Assembly: GCA_903813345.2 (NCBI GenBank)
Contig: CAIIXF020000011.1
Coordinates: 7,218,571 to 7,282,570, forward strand
Reading direction: 5' to 3'
Length of the DNA stretch: 64,000 bases
From: Owenia fusiformis
Taxonomy: Eukaryota; Annelida; Polychaeta; Sabellida; Oweniidae
Below, piece after piece: positions 11,219 through 22,744 of the stretch. The position numbers and the translations under genes were made by a program. A model generated the notes under the pieces. The model was not told the DNA's origin. It ran no database searches and saw only the letters and a program-made list of their open reading frames with translations. The number at the start of each line of letters is the position of its first letter. Positions within the stretch are counted from its first letter, which is position 1.

Positions 11219-11467
11219 GAGACTGGCCATGGGAAAACCGGTCTTATCACCAAAATTAAAATTGTGCTACAGAGCCAAAATGTGCTCAAGATCAAGAGGA
11301 AAATGTGCTAAATTCAAATCCGTCTTTTGGTCTATATCTGCAAGAAAAAATTGTTAGGGCATAAGCCATGGCTCATTTGAAAGGTCTCTTTGTGGTTTTT
11401 AAGATAAACAAAAAAATCAAAATATTGAAAAATATGTGATAAGACCCCTTTTCCCGTGGCCTGGCTC
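11219..11467. mobile_element. 249-bp MITE with 32-bp inverted ends
   Basis: The left end GAGACTGGCCATGGGAAAA (from 11219) and the right end ...TTTTCCCGTGGCCTGGCTC (to 11467) are inverted repeats about 32 bases long, including CTTATCAC and GTGATAAG. AAAT lies directly outside both ends and may be a short target duplication. Confidence 0.7.
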
Positions 11468-11692
11468 AAATATGAAAAATTATATTAGAGGTCAAGGTTA
11501 GATAATTTAAAAATCATGTTTATTTACATTTTTACATTTATGACATCGTTATTTACATGTTAATTACCAGTTTTTGTTAATTAAGGACAGTTAGGGCACT
11601 TTGATATGGCTGATAGGCCCTTTGTTAGTAACATAACTCCATTATAATATTATACCAGCTTTTAGGATCAGATGCCTGATTTGGCAAGAACT

Positions 11693-12085
11693 GTTAACTA
11701 ATGGACAACCCTTGACTATTTCCAACCATTGACTATTGGACAACCATTGACTATTTTCAACCATTAACTAATGAACAACCATTGACTATTTTCAACCATT
11801 GACTATTGGACAACCATTGACCATTTTCAACCATTAACTAATGAACAACCATTGACTATTTCCAACCATTAACTAATGGACAACCATTGACTATTTCCAA
11901 CCATTAACTAATGAACAACCATTGACTAATTCCAACCATTAACTAATGAACAACCATTGACTATTTCCAATCATTAACTAATGAACAACCATTGACTATT
12001 TCCAACCATTAACTAATGAACAACCATTGGCTATTTCCAACCATTGACTAATGGAAACCTGTTGATTGTTTCAAACCATTGACAA
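11693..12085 (+). repeat. 35-bp minisatellite, about 11 copies
   Basis: The unit is built from AACCATTGACTATTTCCAACC and AACTAATGAACAACC words, repeated every 35 bases. Early copies alternate between two variants and later copies are more uniform. The edges decay gradually. Non-coding. Confidence 0.9.
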
Positions 12086-13035
12086 ACAGAATGTGAAACT
12101 CTGATACCATAACATTATGTCAGTCACCAAAATCAGGCAAGATTGCCAGACTGCATGCAATACTCAATCTGGCAAATATGCTTTTTCAGGCAGCAATGTC
12201 CTCTGGAACATCAGTAAATCTCATTGGAATATAATTGTCGTATTCGTTGTTCCCTCTTCAAAAGAGGAGACATGAAAGATTTTCCTTATGAGGTCAAAAT
12301 ATTGAATCTCATTAGAACAGAATTGTTTTATATTTTTGATCATGAAATGGAATTTGATATCTTCATATTCACTCAAAGCAGATGCTTATTTGAAAAAGCA
12401 TCCCTGCTTATAAGGGTTGATGTTTGACAAATCAATTGATTTTGTTTTTGAAAAAAGAGTTATCCTCTAGACACTACCAATACATTAATTAATACATCCA
12501 AGCTTGGCATTGTTTTAAGTTTGTCATCTACATGTATGTTGCTTATTCTGCATTGCTAATTCTGATATGAACACTGATCGTCCAATGTGAGAATATGCTT
12601 ATACATGTTATATGGTGTTTATGGATACAAGTTCTTTAAAACTATATTCCCCATAATTATACACTTTTGTACTGCATTTGGACATAACTTCATAAATTTT
12701 TATTTAGAGGGAAAATAACCTTTCACATGTCTTCCCTATTTTTAATACATATCAAATATCTATGCACTCATTAATGAGAGAAAACATAACAATAGTCATT
12801 CATGGTTAATGATGAGAAAATCTGCATTATCATGGTGTTCATTTGGAACACTTTTTGTATTCTTTATCAAATCTCCAATTGCTCCTCATCTCATACTTTG
12901 ATCATACTTTGATCCAGCTTCACTGATGTATTTCATTTATCAGCAAGTATGAGTTTAAAGCCAATGTTAGGTTACGATAATAATGTTAATTATGTGCTTC
13001 ACATCATGTTTCTGTGACTTCCATCCATAATAATA
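12086..13035. other. Downstream flank of the GT31 gene
   Basis: No second gene is supported. On the minus strand this would hold the 3' UTR of the glycosyltransferase. A complement AATAAA lies at 12698-12703, about 390 bases past the stop codon, and is a possible but unproven polyadenylation signal. Confidence 0.4.
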
Positions 13036-13123
13036 TAAACAATGTCAGATTTCATTGCCATCAAGGTTTTGAGATTCCATCCATAAACAATGTCAGATTT
13101 CATTGCCATCAAGGTTATGAGAA
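13036..13123 (-). repeat. 49-bp tandem duplication across a stop codon
   Basis: AAACAATGTCAGATTTCATT and the following GCCATCAAGGTT occur at 13036-13070 and again at 13085-13119. The second copy holds the last codons and stop of the glycosyltransferase gene. The first copy lies just downstream and repeats the coding end, including its TGA. Confidence 0.85.
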
Positions 13124-14106
13124 CCCACTCTCTTTTGAGCTTTCCAATATTCATAATGATTTTTTTCAGTTGTAAAATGAACAGCGAAAAATGTCTTCAC
13201 TTCATCATCATTGCTCGAATCTAATCTTGCTTTAAAGTTAGCATTGCCCATGACTTTGCCTTTAATTTTGCTTCTACAGATTCCTGTCAGAAAAATGTCC
13301 TCTAGGTAGAAAAAGTTTGTAGCCTTAGCTGTTTTGTAGAGTTCTGGTAGCATATCCATGGATATAACGTAAGCCCATCCTGCAGTAAATGCTGGGTAAA
13401 TTGGATTTGGAAATGATGATTTTGGAACATACCATTTTGAGGCAGGATTGCGATCAGGAGGAACATTGGTAATCATGTAACCCAGGCATGTCCTTTTCAG
13501 TTGCTTTTCATACAAAAATCTAGGGATATTGAAAATATTAATAAAAGCATCGTCATCAGCCTTTAACACATAATTAACATTTGGCTCATTAAAAATCGCC
13601 CATTTCATTGCATACAGCGTCTTTATTGTTAGATTTAGATATGAATCCACAAAATCACCATGTACAATATCATCGAATTTATCAATCTCTGTTTTTATAT
13701 TTTCTTGAATTGAGTTATCATCAGTATTTCCTATAACAAACCTATACTTAATGGTAATATTTGGAGTTGGATGCTTCATAGATAACCATGTTTTCCTGAT
13801 TGCTTTCCTTAGATGAGTGTTTTTTGGATTTGAGCAAACCAGTATCAATATGGTGAAATCATTTGATTGGGATAATGATCTATTGTTTTGTTGATGCAGG
13901 CTGTTTATGTGGAATATTGATTCTATTTTGGCTATGGATGCTGTGAACTTTTGCTGGAGACCTTTTGTAATGTTTTTGCAATTCGTATTGGTCGTTAAAG
14001 TGTTTCTCGCAATTTTCCATACTGCAGATCCTGACCATAATATTCCTATTATAAGCACATACATCAGGATACACTTGCTTTGTCTTTTACATTTCATCAT
14101 GTTCAT
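13093..14106 (-). CDS. Beta-1,3-glycosyltransferase (GT31), single exon
   Basis: This 337-residue type II membrane protein belongs to the beta-1,3-galactosyl/N-acetylglucosaminyltransferase family (GT31), which adds sugars from UDP donors to glycan chains in the Golgi lumen. A short basic cytoplasmic tail is followed by a membrane anchor at about residues 12-29, then a stem. The catalytic domain shows the family motifs in order: LRKAIRKTW (99-107, the RxxIRxTW motif), GDFVDSYLNLTIKT (150-163), the metal-binding DDD in KADDDAF (182-188), KWYVP with YPAFTAGWAYVIS (224-249), and LEDIFLTGIC (268-277). Likely N-glycosylation sites are N45, N75, N116 and N158. Length and intronless structure fit many invertebrate family members. 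The start at 14106 gives an anchor right after the tail; a second ATG lies at codon 3. The exact donor and acceptor cannot be told from sequence. Confidence 0.93.
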   Translation of the reverse strand: MNMMKCKRQSKCILMYVLIIGILWSGSAVWKIARNTLTTNTNCKNITKGLQQKFTASIAKIESIFHINSLHQQNNRSLSQSNDFTILILVCSNPKNTHLRKAIRKTWLSMKHPTPNITIKYRFVIGNTDDNSIQENIKTEIDKFDDIVHGDFVDSYLNLTIKTLYAMKWAIFNEPNVNYVLKADDDAFINIFNIPRFLYEKQLKRTCLGYMITNVPPDRNPASKWYVPKSSFPNPIYPAFTAGWAYVISMDMLPELYKTAKATNFFYLEDIFLTGICRSKIKGKVMGNANFKARLDSSNDDEVKTFFAVHFTTEKNHYEYWKAQKRVGSHNLDGNEI

Positions 14107-15035
14107 TATTTTCGGTTACTAAGTCTAAATGTTCATTTAGAATGTTAATGATTACCTTTATAAATCCTGTGAAAAGGAAAATGTTTTTCAGGTGTGTTTC
14201 CTGATAATGTTAACATCCAAAGTTTTAGTTTATGTTAACAGCTTTGGTCACCTGTGTTCCTACATATAGCATTATTGACTGATTCTGTCTGGTCCCTTTG
14301 CTGCAAATACCAATATGTGATATCTATTTGAAAATTCCTAATTTATTTTGTCAGTTAAATTGATATTTGGTTCACTGTGATATAGTTAATGTAATTCAAA
14401 CATTTAGACCTGAGGCAATTAGCAAAATTGCTCATAATTATATTTTCAGCATTTTGATTACTTTAGATGTAGATATAATTGTCAACGACTATTGTATGTC
14501 ATTAATGGGTCATGTTTACTTGAAAATTAATTTGATGAAATTAAAACCGTTTCTCACAGAAGTTGCTATTTAAGGTGAATTGAGAAATCAATTTTAATAG
14601 CAGATTTTATGTCACCAAAATTTTGTACCTAGTCAGATAGCAGATTGTTAATACATGTACTCCTTTTGTTTGTTCATTTTAGACTTTACCAACTACTTCT
14701 ACCTGGCGTACCATATGCTACCTGAAAATGATAAAAGTGTATAAATCTTGTGTTAAGTAACTCAATAGTCTATAGGTATTCACTTGTACCATGTATATTA
14801 CAAATGAACTGATTCAAAGATAGAAACATTGTACTGCCCATGGGTAATTTAACTAAAGTTCATGATCTTGATTTCAATCAGAAAATCAATATAATCATAA
14901 TTAATCATTGATTAATTGATTTTATGTTCTAGCTCTTTACATGTTGGTCCATAATGTGAATACTTCACTACAGCTGAGTGGTGCTTTATGTTTCATTAGT
15001 TATTTCAGTCAAAACTTGTTTTTATTTAAATATAT
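14107..15035. other. Upstream flank of the GT31 gene
   Basis: This non-coding AT-rich stretch must hold the promoter of the minus-strand glycosyltransferase, but I see no convincing TATA box or other element. Confidence 0.4.
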
Positions 15036-16430
15036 CATGGGCTTTCAATAGACAATGTATTTCAAGTGTAAAGGGGATTGTCAAGAATGATCCTTTTACC
15101 ATGCAAAGTAGAGTTTCAAAGTGCACTCCTTAATGAAAACTTAATGCCGCTATTTGTCCTCAGATTCCAATACTCCATTGTTAAGATGAGAGTGTTAGCT
15201 TTAATGATCTGGACTGCTTTCAGATGTTTGCTGGGTACAAAGTTAAAGATTAACCCTTTCAATGTTTCAATCCACAAAATGTTGGAGAACAACCAACCTC
15301 CCACCCTCTGATCAACTAAGTAGAGAAGCATAGTCACATAATTAGTAAATTTGTTTAATTAATTGTTTTTATTTTTCCTGATTTATACTATTCAAGTATA
15401 CCTTTTTAAATGAAAAATGAATGAAAAAATATGATGTTAAAAAGAAAGTTAGCATTATTTTCACATTTTTGGGTGATAACTTCAAAATGTTAACATAACC
15501 ATCAATAATCAAACATCCTAGTTATACACTAGCAAAATGGACAAAATATTTTGGGATTAAAAATTGATTTAAAAAATGATTTGTTTCTTAATTTTACCCT
15601 TGGTGATGAAAGGCTTAATTTTTCAACTTTTTTACAAGCAAACCTCAAAAAGCAGGCCAGATCCTTTAATAGTGTATTGGAACCTTGGGGCAAATAGTGA
15701 CCATTCTTTTGACCCTACTTTGCACAGCTATTTGTGATAACAAATTTTAAGATTGATAGCTGTGTTTGACTTCAGGCTTTTTCAAAAAAAGTTAGCCTAA
15801 GCATCAATCAATCAATTTCATGATATTTTGAAAGTAATCAGCCTAAGAATCAGCCTTGATTAGTCTTTTAAGAATTAATAATTTTCATGATATTTTAATA
15901 ATGATACCTTGATTAGTCTTTTAAGAATTAATAATTTTCATGATATTTGAACAATAATACCTTGATTAGTCTTTAAAGAATTAATAATTTTCATGATATT
16001 TTAATAATGATACCTTGATTAGTCTTTTAAGAATTAATAATTTTCATGATATTTTAATAATGATACCTTGATTAGTCTTTTAAGAATTAATAATTTTCAT
16101 GATATTTGAACAATGATACCTTGATTAGTCTTTTAAGAATTAAGAATTTTCATGATATTTTAATAATGATACCTTGATTAGTATTTTAAGAATTAAGAAT
16201 TTTCATGATATTTGAACAATGATACCTTGATTAGTCTTTTAAGAATAAAGAATTTTCATGATAATTTAATAATGATACCTTGATTAGTCTTTTAAGAATT
16301 AATAATTTTCATGATATTCTAAAAATGATACCTTTATTAGCCTAAGAATTGATTTTCTTGATATTTTGAAATGACGCCTTGATTAATTTTTTTTATGGGA
16401 TATTGCATACTCTTCTCTTGAAAGCCCATG
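15036..16430. mobile_element. 1.4-kb segment bounded by CATGGGCTTTCAA inverted ends
   Basis: CATGGGCTTTCAA at 15036-15048 is matched by its exact complement at 16418-16430, and similarity continues loosely for about ten more bases. The same word occurs at 44429 and, as a perfect palindrome of both ends joined, at 47709-47734. The interior has no transposase; most of its right half is the 53-bp minisatellite. It may be a non-autonomous element, but no target duplication is seen. Confidence 0.5.
15850..16345 (+). repeat. 53-bp minisatellite, about 9-10 copies
   Basis: The unit (ACCTTGATTAGTCTTTTAAG, then AATTAATAATTTTCATGATA, then TTTTAATAATGAT) repeats every 53 bases from about 15850. Copies differ by a few bases; the last is degraded. 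It lies about 490 bp upstream of the ankyrin-SOCS gene. Non-coding. Confidence 0.9.
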
Positions 16431-16832
16431 TCGAAATGAAAGATAAAAATGTACATATGTCTAAGTAGAAAAGTGAGTATCTAAATGTTTTACCCAATCC
16501 TTACAAATGATGGTAATGTATGGATGACACTGAGAATCCACTTATATCATGTGTCGAATCATTAGCTAAATATATGTATCAGATCACTAAAAGATGTATC
16601 AACAATATACTTAGATCCCTACTGGACATCTATTTGAACATTTGACTTAATTTTCAAGAGGTTTGGCTCAGTTTTGATAGTACTAAACTTAGTTTTTATG
16701 CACTGTTTAACATTAATTTTAGCATCACATTTAATCTATTGCATTCATTTATTTCTATTCCAGTCATCGGCACTAAGCAACTGAGACAACCTGGAATATA
16801 GCTGATGTTGTGCGAAGAAGTGAGCAGAAAGT

Positions 16833-18212
16833 ATGAGAACTCATAAAGAACTTTACAACACGCTACTAAATGCAACAGCATTCGCAGGTAACAAACAATG
16901 GGATATCTTCTTTGAAATCATAAAATCAGAAAACTATACTCCAAGTAAAGATGTGAAAGAAGACATTGACATCACCCATCGTGTCCTGAAAAATGCAGCA
17001 ATTCACGCATCAACAGAAATCATAGAAAGGCTTTTCAAACTTGGATTTGATCCTAAGGTAAAGTCTAAAGATGGACACTGCCCAAGTTATGTTTTGGAGG
17101 GTATCTATAATAACAATGAAGATGTTGTGTGGGTGTTTATTAAACATGGGGCTGATGTTAATCAAGTAGACTCTCTTGGATGCACTGCCCTACAGTATGC
17201 AGTGACGCATATTCATCACAAAAATACAGTAAAGAAGTTACTTGATTTTGGTGCAAATCCAAATGTGAGGGATTTGAGTAGTGGTGTTTACCCCATACAT
17301 AATGCCTCAAGATATCATTTCCCCGATGTGTTTGTAAAGCTAGTACAACATGGGGCAAGTTTGGATGTAACGGATAATGATGGAATAACACCATTAATGT
17401 ACTTTGCATCACAATTACCAACATTTGATAAAGAATCAAGTATGAAAATAGCAGATGAAATAATAAAAAGAGGATGTGATGTTAACCAGAAAAGTAAGTC
17501 GGAAAAAACGGCACTTCATTTCGCGGCAAGCATGGGCTTCATTGATTGTGTGAAATTTCTCTTAAAGCATGATGCTCTAATTGACCTTCAGGATTCATCG
17601 GGAAATACAGCTTTAATTAACGCAACATTAGAATGCCACATGGACATTGTAAAATTGCTTCTACAACATGGTGCTAATCCTGATATCCTAAATGGTGAAC
17701 AAAAGACAGCACTAATGGTCGCAATCTGCACATTTAAATCCTGGCACCATTCACCGTATGCAATGCTATTAGACCTCATCAAAGGTAATGCTGATGTAAA
17801 TGTCAATGCCAAAAATTGTCTGTGGCCTGATCCAGACCCACATCTTCCACTAGAGGTCGCTGTAAAGATTAACCTCCCAGATGTTGCTAGGTTGCTTATA
17901 GAGGGGGGTTGTGATTTGAATGTTGCAAGTAACTGGCTAGACTCTGCTACACCTAAACGATTCATACCAAAGTTGTTGATTAACGATGTAGAATTGTTTA
18001 CAGTACTAAAACAGTATTACCATACACCAAGATCCCTTGCAGATATAACACGTCTTAAAATACGACAGTTTCTCGGATACAAAACAAAGTCAAAAATAAG
18101 TCAACTACCATTACCACATCCTTTGTTAGAGTTTCTCAACTTTGATGAGTTGGATGAACTGACAGATATGCTACTTGAGAAATATCACAACACTGCGAAA
18201 AAACATTGTTGA
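16833..18212 (+). CDS. Ankyrin repeat and SOCS box (ASB-like) protein
   Basis: This 459-residue protein is predicted to be the substrate receptor of an Elongin B/C-Cullin 5-RING ubiquitin ligase. About nine ankyrin repeats run from residue 52 to about 366; clear ones include ADVNQVDSLGCTALQYAV, KTALHFAASMGF...VKFLLKH (225-246) and DIVKLLLQHGANPD (271-284). The C-terminus is a SOCS box: the BC-box SLADITRLKI (401-410) is followed by the Cullin-5 box ISQLPLPHPLLEFL (422-435), matching the LPLP consensus. The usual BC-box cysteine position is Thr406, which is uncommon. The frame is intact in one exon. A good acceptor (TTTCTATTCCAG) lies about 70 bases upstream of the ATG, so a 5' UTR intron is likely. 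Assignment to a numbered ASB subfamily is not possible by eye. Functional assignment rests on family knowledge. Confidence 0.92.
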   Translation: MRTHKELYNTLLNATAFAGNKQWDIFFEIIKSENYTPSKDVKEDIDITHRVLKNAAIHASTEIIERLFKLGFDPKVKSKDGHCPSYVLEGIYNNNEDVVWVFIKHGADVNQVDSLGCTALQYAVTHIHHKNTVKKLLDFGANPNVRDLSSGVYPIHNASRYHFPDVFVKLVQHGASLDVTDNDGITPLMYFASQLPTFDKESSMKIADEIIKRGCDVNQKSKSEKTALHFAASMGFIDCVKFLLKHDALIDLQDSSGNTALINATLECHMDIVKLLLQHGANPDILNGEQKTALMVAICTFKSWHHSPYAMLLDLIKGNADVNVNAKNCLWPDPDPHLPLEVAVKINLPDVARLLIEGGCDLNVASNWLDSATPKRFIPKLLINDVELFTVLKQYYHTPRSLADITRLKIRQFLGYKTKSKISQLPLPHPLLEFLNFDELDELTDMLLEKYHNTAKKHC

Positions 18213-19498
18213 TGTGGGATATTGTAGTTTTTTAAATTTATTTTCATCTGATCACATGTTTATGAGAGGTCAATGAGATATTATATAATGGAAGTCAGGC
18301 CTTTTTGTATGCTTTTATTATTAATTGTATTGTGAGCCTGCATTTATTGTAAACCAGCTTTTATCGTGAACCAGCTTTTTATTGTGAACCAACATTTATT
18401 ATCCATTGAACATAGTTCAGGGGGATACAGAGAATGCCTTCAATGCCCTCCATACATGTACATCCATACATCCATCAGTCTAGGTAATAACAACTCATTA
18501 ATGCTGTTGTCTTATTGACAATGTTTACAGAAGGAAACAATATTTAAATGCAAATGTAAATAGGATAAAACCGATTGAGGACATAAACGAGGTTAAACTG
18601 TCGAGATATCTTACTTTTTATTGAAGAAAATGATATCAACATTTTAAGTAATTTTGAATCTAAACTTTCTGATCAATATACAAATAACAGACTTCCACAG
18701 TAGCTTTCAGACATGGACATTCAAAGAATATGTTTGATTCGTTGCTCCAAGTAAATGGTCACAACCAGACATGAGATGTTCCTAGTCTAATTTTTTATTT
18801 TTTAATCAAAACATATTTACAGTACATATTTAATCAAGAATACAAAAGTTAAGTAAGGTGTGATAATATAAAATATAAGGCTACAGTAAGTACATAAACC
18901 TGCAGTTATCTCACATCAAAATAAAATAAACCTATAAAGACGTGAAAAAGAAACACAGCAAGTACATGTCTGTAAAGATGTGAAAAAAGTATATCTACAT
19001 ATACATGTACTATGATCTACATCTACTCTGTTATTAAAACAAGTCCAAAATTATTAATGCAGTCCTCTAAAAGGTGCAGCACTTCATTATTTTCTTCTTC
19101 ATATGTATGTCTCATATACTATTCCTAGTCTAATTGAAATTTGAAAGGCAACTATTTTCAGACCAGTGTACAGCTAATGAGTAATGACCACACTCATCAA
19201 ATCAATAGAGATAGAATTTTACCTTTAAAGTCAAGTCCAGTGTTTTCTTTTTCAAATGAGCTTAGTATATCAGTCATTATATTTCAAAATACATGTAATA
19301 AGTCTGTTTTCCATTTTTTCAATTTAGATATTACATAGAATTACTATATCATCTTAAAGAGAATTTAATTTGCTGATCACACATCAAATTTCAGAGTAGT
19401 TGGTTAAAATCCAAATTTTTAAGAGCATTTTTAGTGATATTCATACTTCACTTCTTTAATAATCCGTATGTTTCCCTCCAGCAGCTCAGGCGGCCTAA
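18213..19498. other. Non-coding; short repeats and a family A head remnant
   Basis: A 21-22 bp unit (GTGAACCAGCTTTTATT) is repeated three times at about 18332-18402. Directly after, 18397-18530 resembles the head of dispersed family A (TTATTATCC...GAACATAGTTCAGGGGGATACAGAGAATGCC... in pieces) with a decayed CATCCATA run. A 65-residue frame at 19141 has no features. Confidence 0.5.
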
Positions 19499-20008
19499 AT
19501 TAATCCCTGAAGTACAAATGAGACAGTATTAGGAATCAGTCCCTGAACATATTAAGAACAGTTTATGAATTTCTAGTCAAGGACAATCAAAGAATTGGTG
19601 ACCTTGAATTATTGTTCCTAATAAATTCCTAAAGTATAAATGAGACATTACTAGGAATCAGTTCCTGAACATTTTAAGAACAGTTTATGAATTTCTAGTC
19701 AAGGACAATCAAAGAATTGGTGACCTTGAATTATTGTTCCTAATAAATCCCTGAAGTACAAATGACTGAATGAGACAGTATTAAGAATCTGACTCTGAAC
19801 ATATTAAGAACAGGTTTTGAATTTCTAGTCAAGGACAATTTAAGAATTTGTGACCTTGAATTATTGTTCCTGATTAATCCCTGAAGTACAAATGAGACAT
19901 TATTAGGAACTAATTCCTGATCATTTTAAGAACAGTTAAATAACTGATAGCCAAGGACGGTTTAAGAATTGATGGCCTTGAAATATTGTTCCTAATAAAT
20001 CCCTAGAG
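19499..20008 (+). repeat. About 122-bp tandem repeat, four copies
   Basis: The unit contains AATCCCTGAAGTACAAATGA, TTCTAGTCAAGGACAATC and GACCTTGAATTATTGTTCCT. Copies begin near 19501, 19624, 19745 and 19873, and the last is the most diverged. Non-coding. Confidence 0.88.
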
Positions 20009-21676
20009 TACTACTGTTAATTAATGTCAACTACAACCATACAAAAAACATTGTAGGAATTTTATAAAGAAGATTTCATAATTGAGTTTTTGGATGGTGA
20101 TCAGCATTTTCCTTAAGTTTTAAAATGATACATGGGAAAGTATGATAACTTTAAAAATAAAAAGTTAAGGGGGAGAACAGACTTATATGATGCTGTGTAG
20201 TGTTTTGTTTTAAGGCTTTGTTTGAATCATACAAGGGCAGTGTAAACATTTTGAAAATTACCTGATTACATTACATTTGATATTTTATATGTTTTCTTAG
20301 TTTTCAAAATTTACCCTGAATGCCCCTTTCCCACAATTCAGTAAATAGAATATCCCTATTGATCAGAAGACCATAGAAATATCAAGAAAAGCCAAAAAAA
20401 AGATTTCCTGTTCTCTGCCATTTTGAAAAGTGGTAGATATTTTTTAAATGTTTTACTATTAATGAAAAACTTTAGTAAATAGATCTGTTGATATTTTACT
20501 GTACATGTAAATACTTCGAAGCTTCACATTTTTAGACAACTTGCCTAAAAGGCATCATTTTACACTTTTTGCTATAACTCCATCAGTATTGTTGGTATTT
20601 TATATGTAACAATTTGGACGAACATTAGACATTTTCTCAATTTGCTCAATAACTTACTCATTTTGAAAACTTGAAGTCATTTTTAAATATTTCATTCTAC
20701 ATTACATTAAATACATGCAAGAATGACACTTTCTCTTTTGGCCATTCATTTTTGGTGGTTATTTTGAAAATGATTACTTGCTGTCTCTTCTGACATTCAC
20801 TATAATTATGTCTAATGGGATTTGCTATGCCTTGTTGTTGGCCTTATCCAGTTATAATATTATATTGTCTTTCGGCATTGATGTCTTCATTAAGAGTAAT
20901 GATACTATGGAGATGAGAGTAAAAATATGAAATAGATAGAAATTAAATATAGGGGATTCTATCCTAAATCCATGAGTTATGTACTTAAGTAGTATTTATA
21001 TCTGGCTTTGACGTAATGATAAAAGAAATATTAATATAAAAAACTTGTATTATGTGAGCAACATCTGTCTAAAGGAGTATTCTTTGCCAGATCATTTCTC
21101 ACTTGATATGGTCACTATAAGTATACTTTCCACCACAAAAACATGGGAAAACGTTTTGATATGGTCAGTATTGATCATTTAAAAATGTTCTCTTAATTTC
21201 AAGTGGGCTGTCATCGTTTAAGATTTCAGAGTCATTGACATCACATCCTAATTGAAATTTTAAAATATGACAGCTTACTGGAAATGAGCACTACATTTTT
21301 AAATGCTCAGTTGACCATATGAAAACATTTTCTCATGTTTTGCATATTATGGAAAGTGTCTATATGGTTACAGCTACATTTCAATATCAAGAGAGAAATG
21401 GTCTGGCAATAATTATACCAACAACAAAAAAACAACATTTAGAAGAGGCTTTAGAAAGGTATGGATTATTTTTAAGAATCTGGTCCAAAAGTAAACTAAT
21501 CAAGTCTCTTCTCTCTTTCTCTGAGCTGTTCACACAATATATTTCCCCAACATGACAGGATTTTGGAAGGGAAAGGAGCAACACAAGACCAAAGAATCTT
21601 TACATAAAGTACATGTAATCTTATAATCTGATCATGTACAAGTATATTTAAATATTAGAATATATTTGATCAATTT
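20009..21676. other. Non-coding, with a family A tail-like segment
   Basis: No gene is seen. Around 20540-20860 the text (GCTATAACTCCATCAG..., ATTTTGAAAATG, AATGGGATTTGCTATGCCTT) resembles the interior and tail of dispersed family A. With the head near 18400 it could be a large split copy, but this is uncertain. Confidence 0.4.
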
Positions 21677-22744
21677 CTATGTGATCAGTTCGTAACCTAA
21701 CACATCAATGATTTTCTTACATCGAGTGTCATTTTGTATGATGAAAATATCATCACGGCTTAACTCAGTTTTCCACTTATGTGGAATCTCTGAAGCATTA
21801 CGCCATAAATCAAAGGATTTTTCAATATCTGGTTTTGTCCCTGTTTGATTTTTAATCAGTAGCTCAACATTTGTGTTGAAGTCAAGATTAAGGGCTTTGT
21901 AGAGAACTTTCATGTACTCCACAGGATGATCCGCAAATTGTTCATATTTAGCTATGATGATTGGTGGTTGCTCTGGATCTTGTTTTTGTGCATATTCTGA
22001 TCTGATATATTTTGCCACATTTCTTAATTTGCGAAGTGCACAGTAGCAAACCTTATCCATGGCAACTTCAAAAGTTGAAATTGTTGCTTGCATTCTAGAG
22101 CTTATGATTGCTCGAGGGTCTCTGAAAAGGTAAATCAGAGCAGTGTCACCCCCTAGTGTTTTGTGTAGTATTTCTGTATCGCAAAGCCGTATTATCTTTG
22201 TCCCCTTTGTTGAATTACCCCTACATGTTCTTTTAACATCCATTATATTCTTCGCATATTCTAGATGCATATACTTAAAATGTTGTTTCAGTAGAAAGGG
22301 CATATTACAGTTTAGAATATTGTTTAAAAGTTCATGCCCAGACCTTTGTAACTCAGTTTGATCCACATCTTCTTCTCCAATCTTTTTAAAGTATTTAAAT
22401 GGTTCAAATATGTAAAACACGGTTCCACTTAAAGTCAAGCAATGTCCAAATATGGAAGATCCACTTCTAGCCTCAGTTGCAATGACAAATTTTGTGATTT
22501 TTTGCTGCCTCCTAAAATGTTCATATTTTTCATGTCCCTTAAATTGTCTGCTTCTCCATGGCTTGTACTTTTGTAACAGTCTGCCAATTTCTTTTAGCAT
22601 CTTTGTTTCATTTATAAATACATTTTTTGTTATACCCTTATTCTTTTCTTGTTTGGTGATGTGTTCCCAGTCCCTTATAACTTGGCACAGTAAAACAAAG
22701 AACAAGAAAATCACAATTAATATTTTTTCTGTAGATCTGAGCAT
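21677..22744 (-). CDS. Golgi carbohydrate 6-O-sulfotransferase (CHST-like)
   Basis: This 355-residue type II membrane protein belongs to the Gal/GlcNAc/GalNAc 6-O-sulfotransferase family, which transfers sulfate from PAPS to sugar hydroxyls of glycans in the Golgi. A hydrophobic anchor spans about residues 8-23. The 5'-phosphosulfate loop is EARSGSSIFG (91-100) and is followed by the family-typical FYIFEPFKYF (110-119). The 3'-phosphate binding motif is LFRDPRAIISSRM (206-218). The C-terminal part (WRNASEIPHKWKTELS, then TRCKKIIDVLGYEL) also fits the family. Possible N-glycosylation sites are N45, N177, N299, N316 and N338. Length and intronless structure are usual. The start at 22744 is supported by the anchor that follows. 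Sugar specificity cannot be read from sequence. Confidence 0.92.
   Translation of the reverse strand: MLRSTEKILIVIFLFFVLLCQVIRDWEHITKQEKNKGITKNVFINETKMLKEIGRLLQKYKPWRSRQFKGHEKYEHFRRQQKITKFVIATEARSGSSIFGHCLTLSGTVFYIFEPFKYFKKIGEEDVDQTELQRSGHELLNNILNCNMPFLLKQHFKYMHLEYAKNIMDVKRTCRGNSTKGTKIIRLCDTEILHKTLGGDTALIYLFRDPRAIISSRMQATISTFEVAMDKVCYCALRKLRNVAKYIRSEYAQKQDPEQPPIIIAKYEQFADHPVEYMKVLYKALNLDFNTNVELLIKNQTGTKPDIEKSFDLWRNASEIPHKWKTELSRDDIFIIQNDTRCKKIIDVLGYELIT

Noticed and set aside
15078-15337. 77- and 73-residue overlapping frames on both strands
   Set aside because: No start context, domain or splice support; they lie inside a candidate non-autonomous element.
17158-17965. 93- and 125-residue minus-strand frames
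   Set aside because: They are shadows of the ASB-like coding sequence on the other strand.
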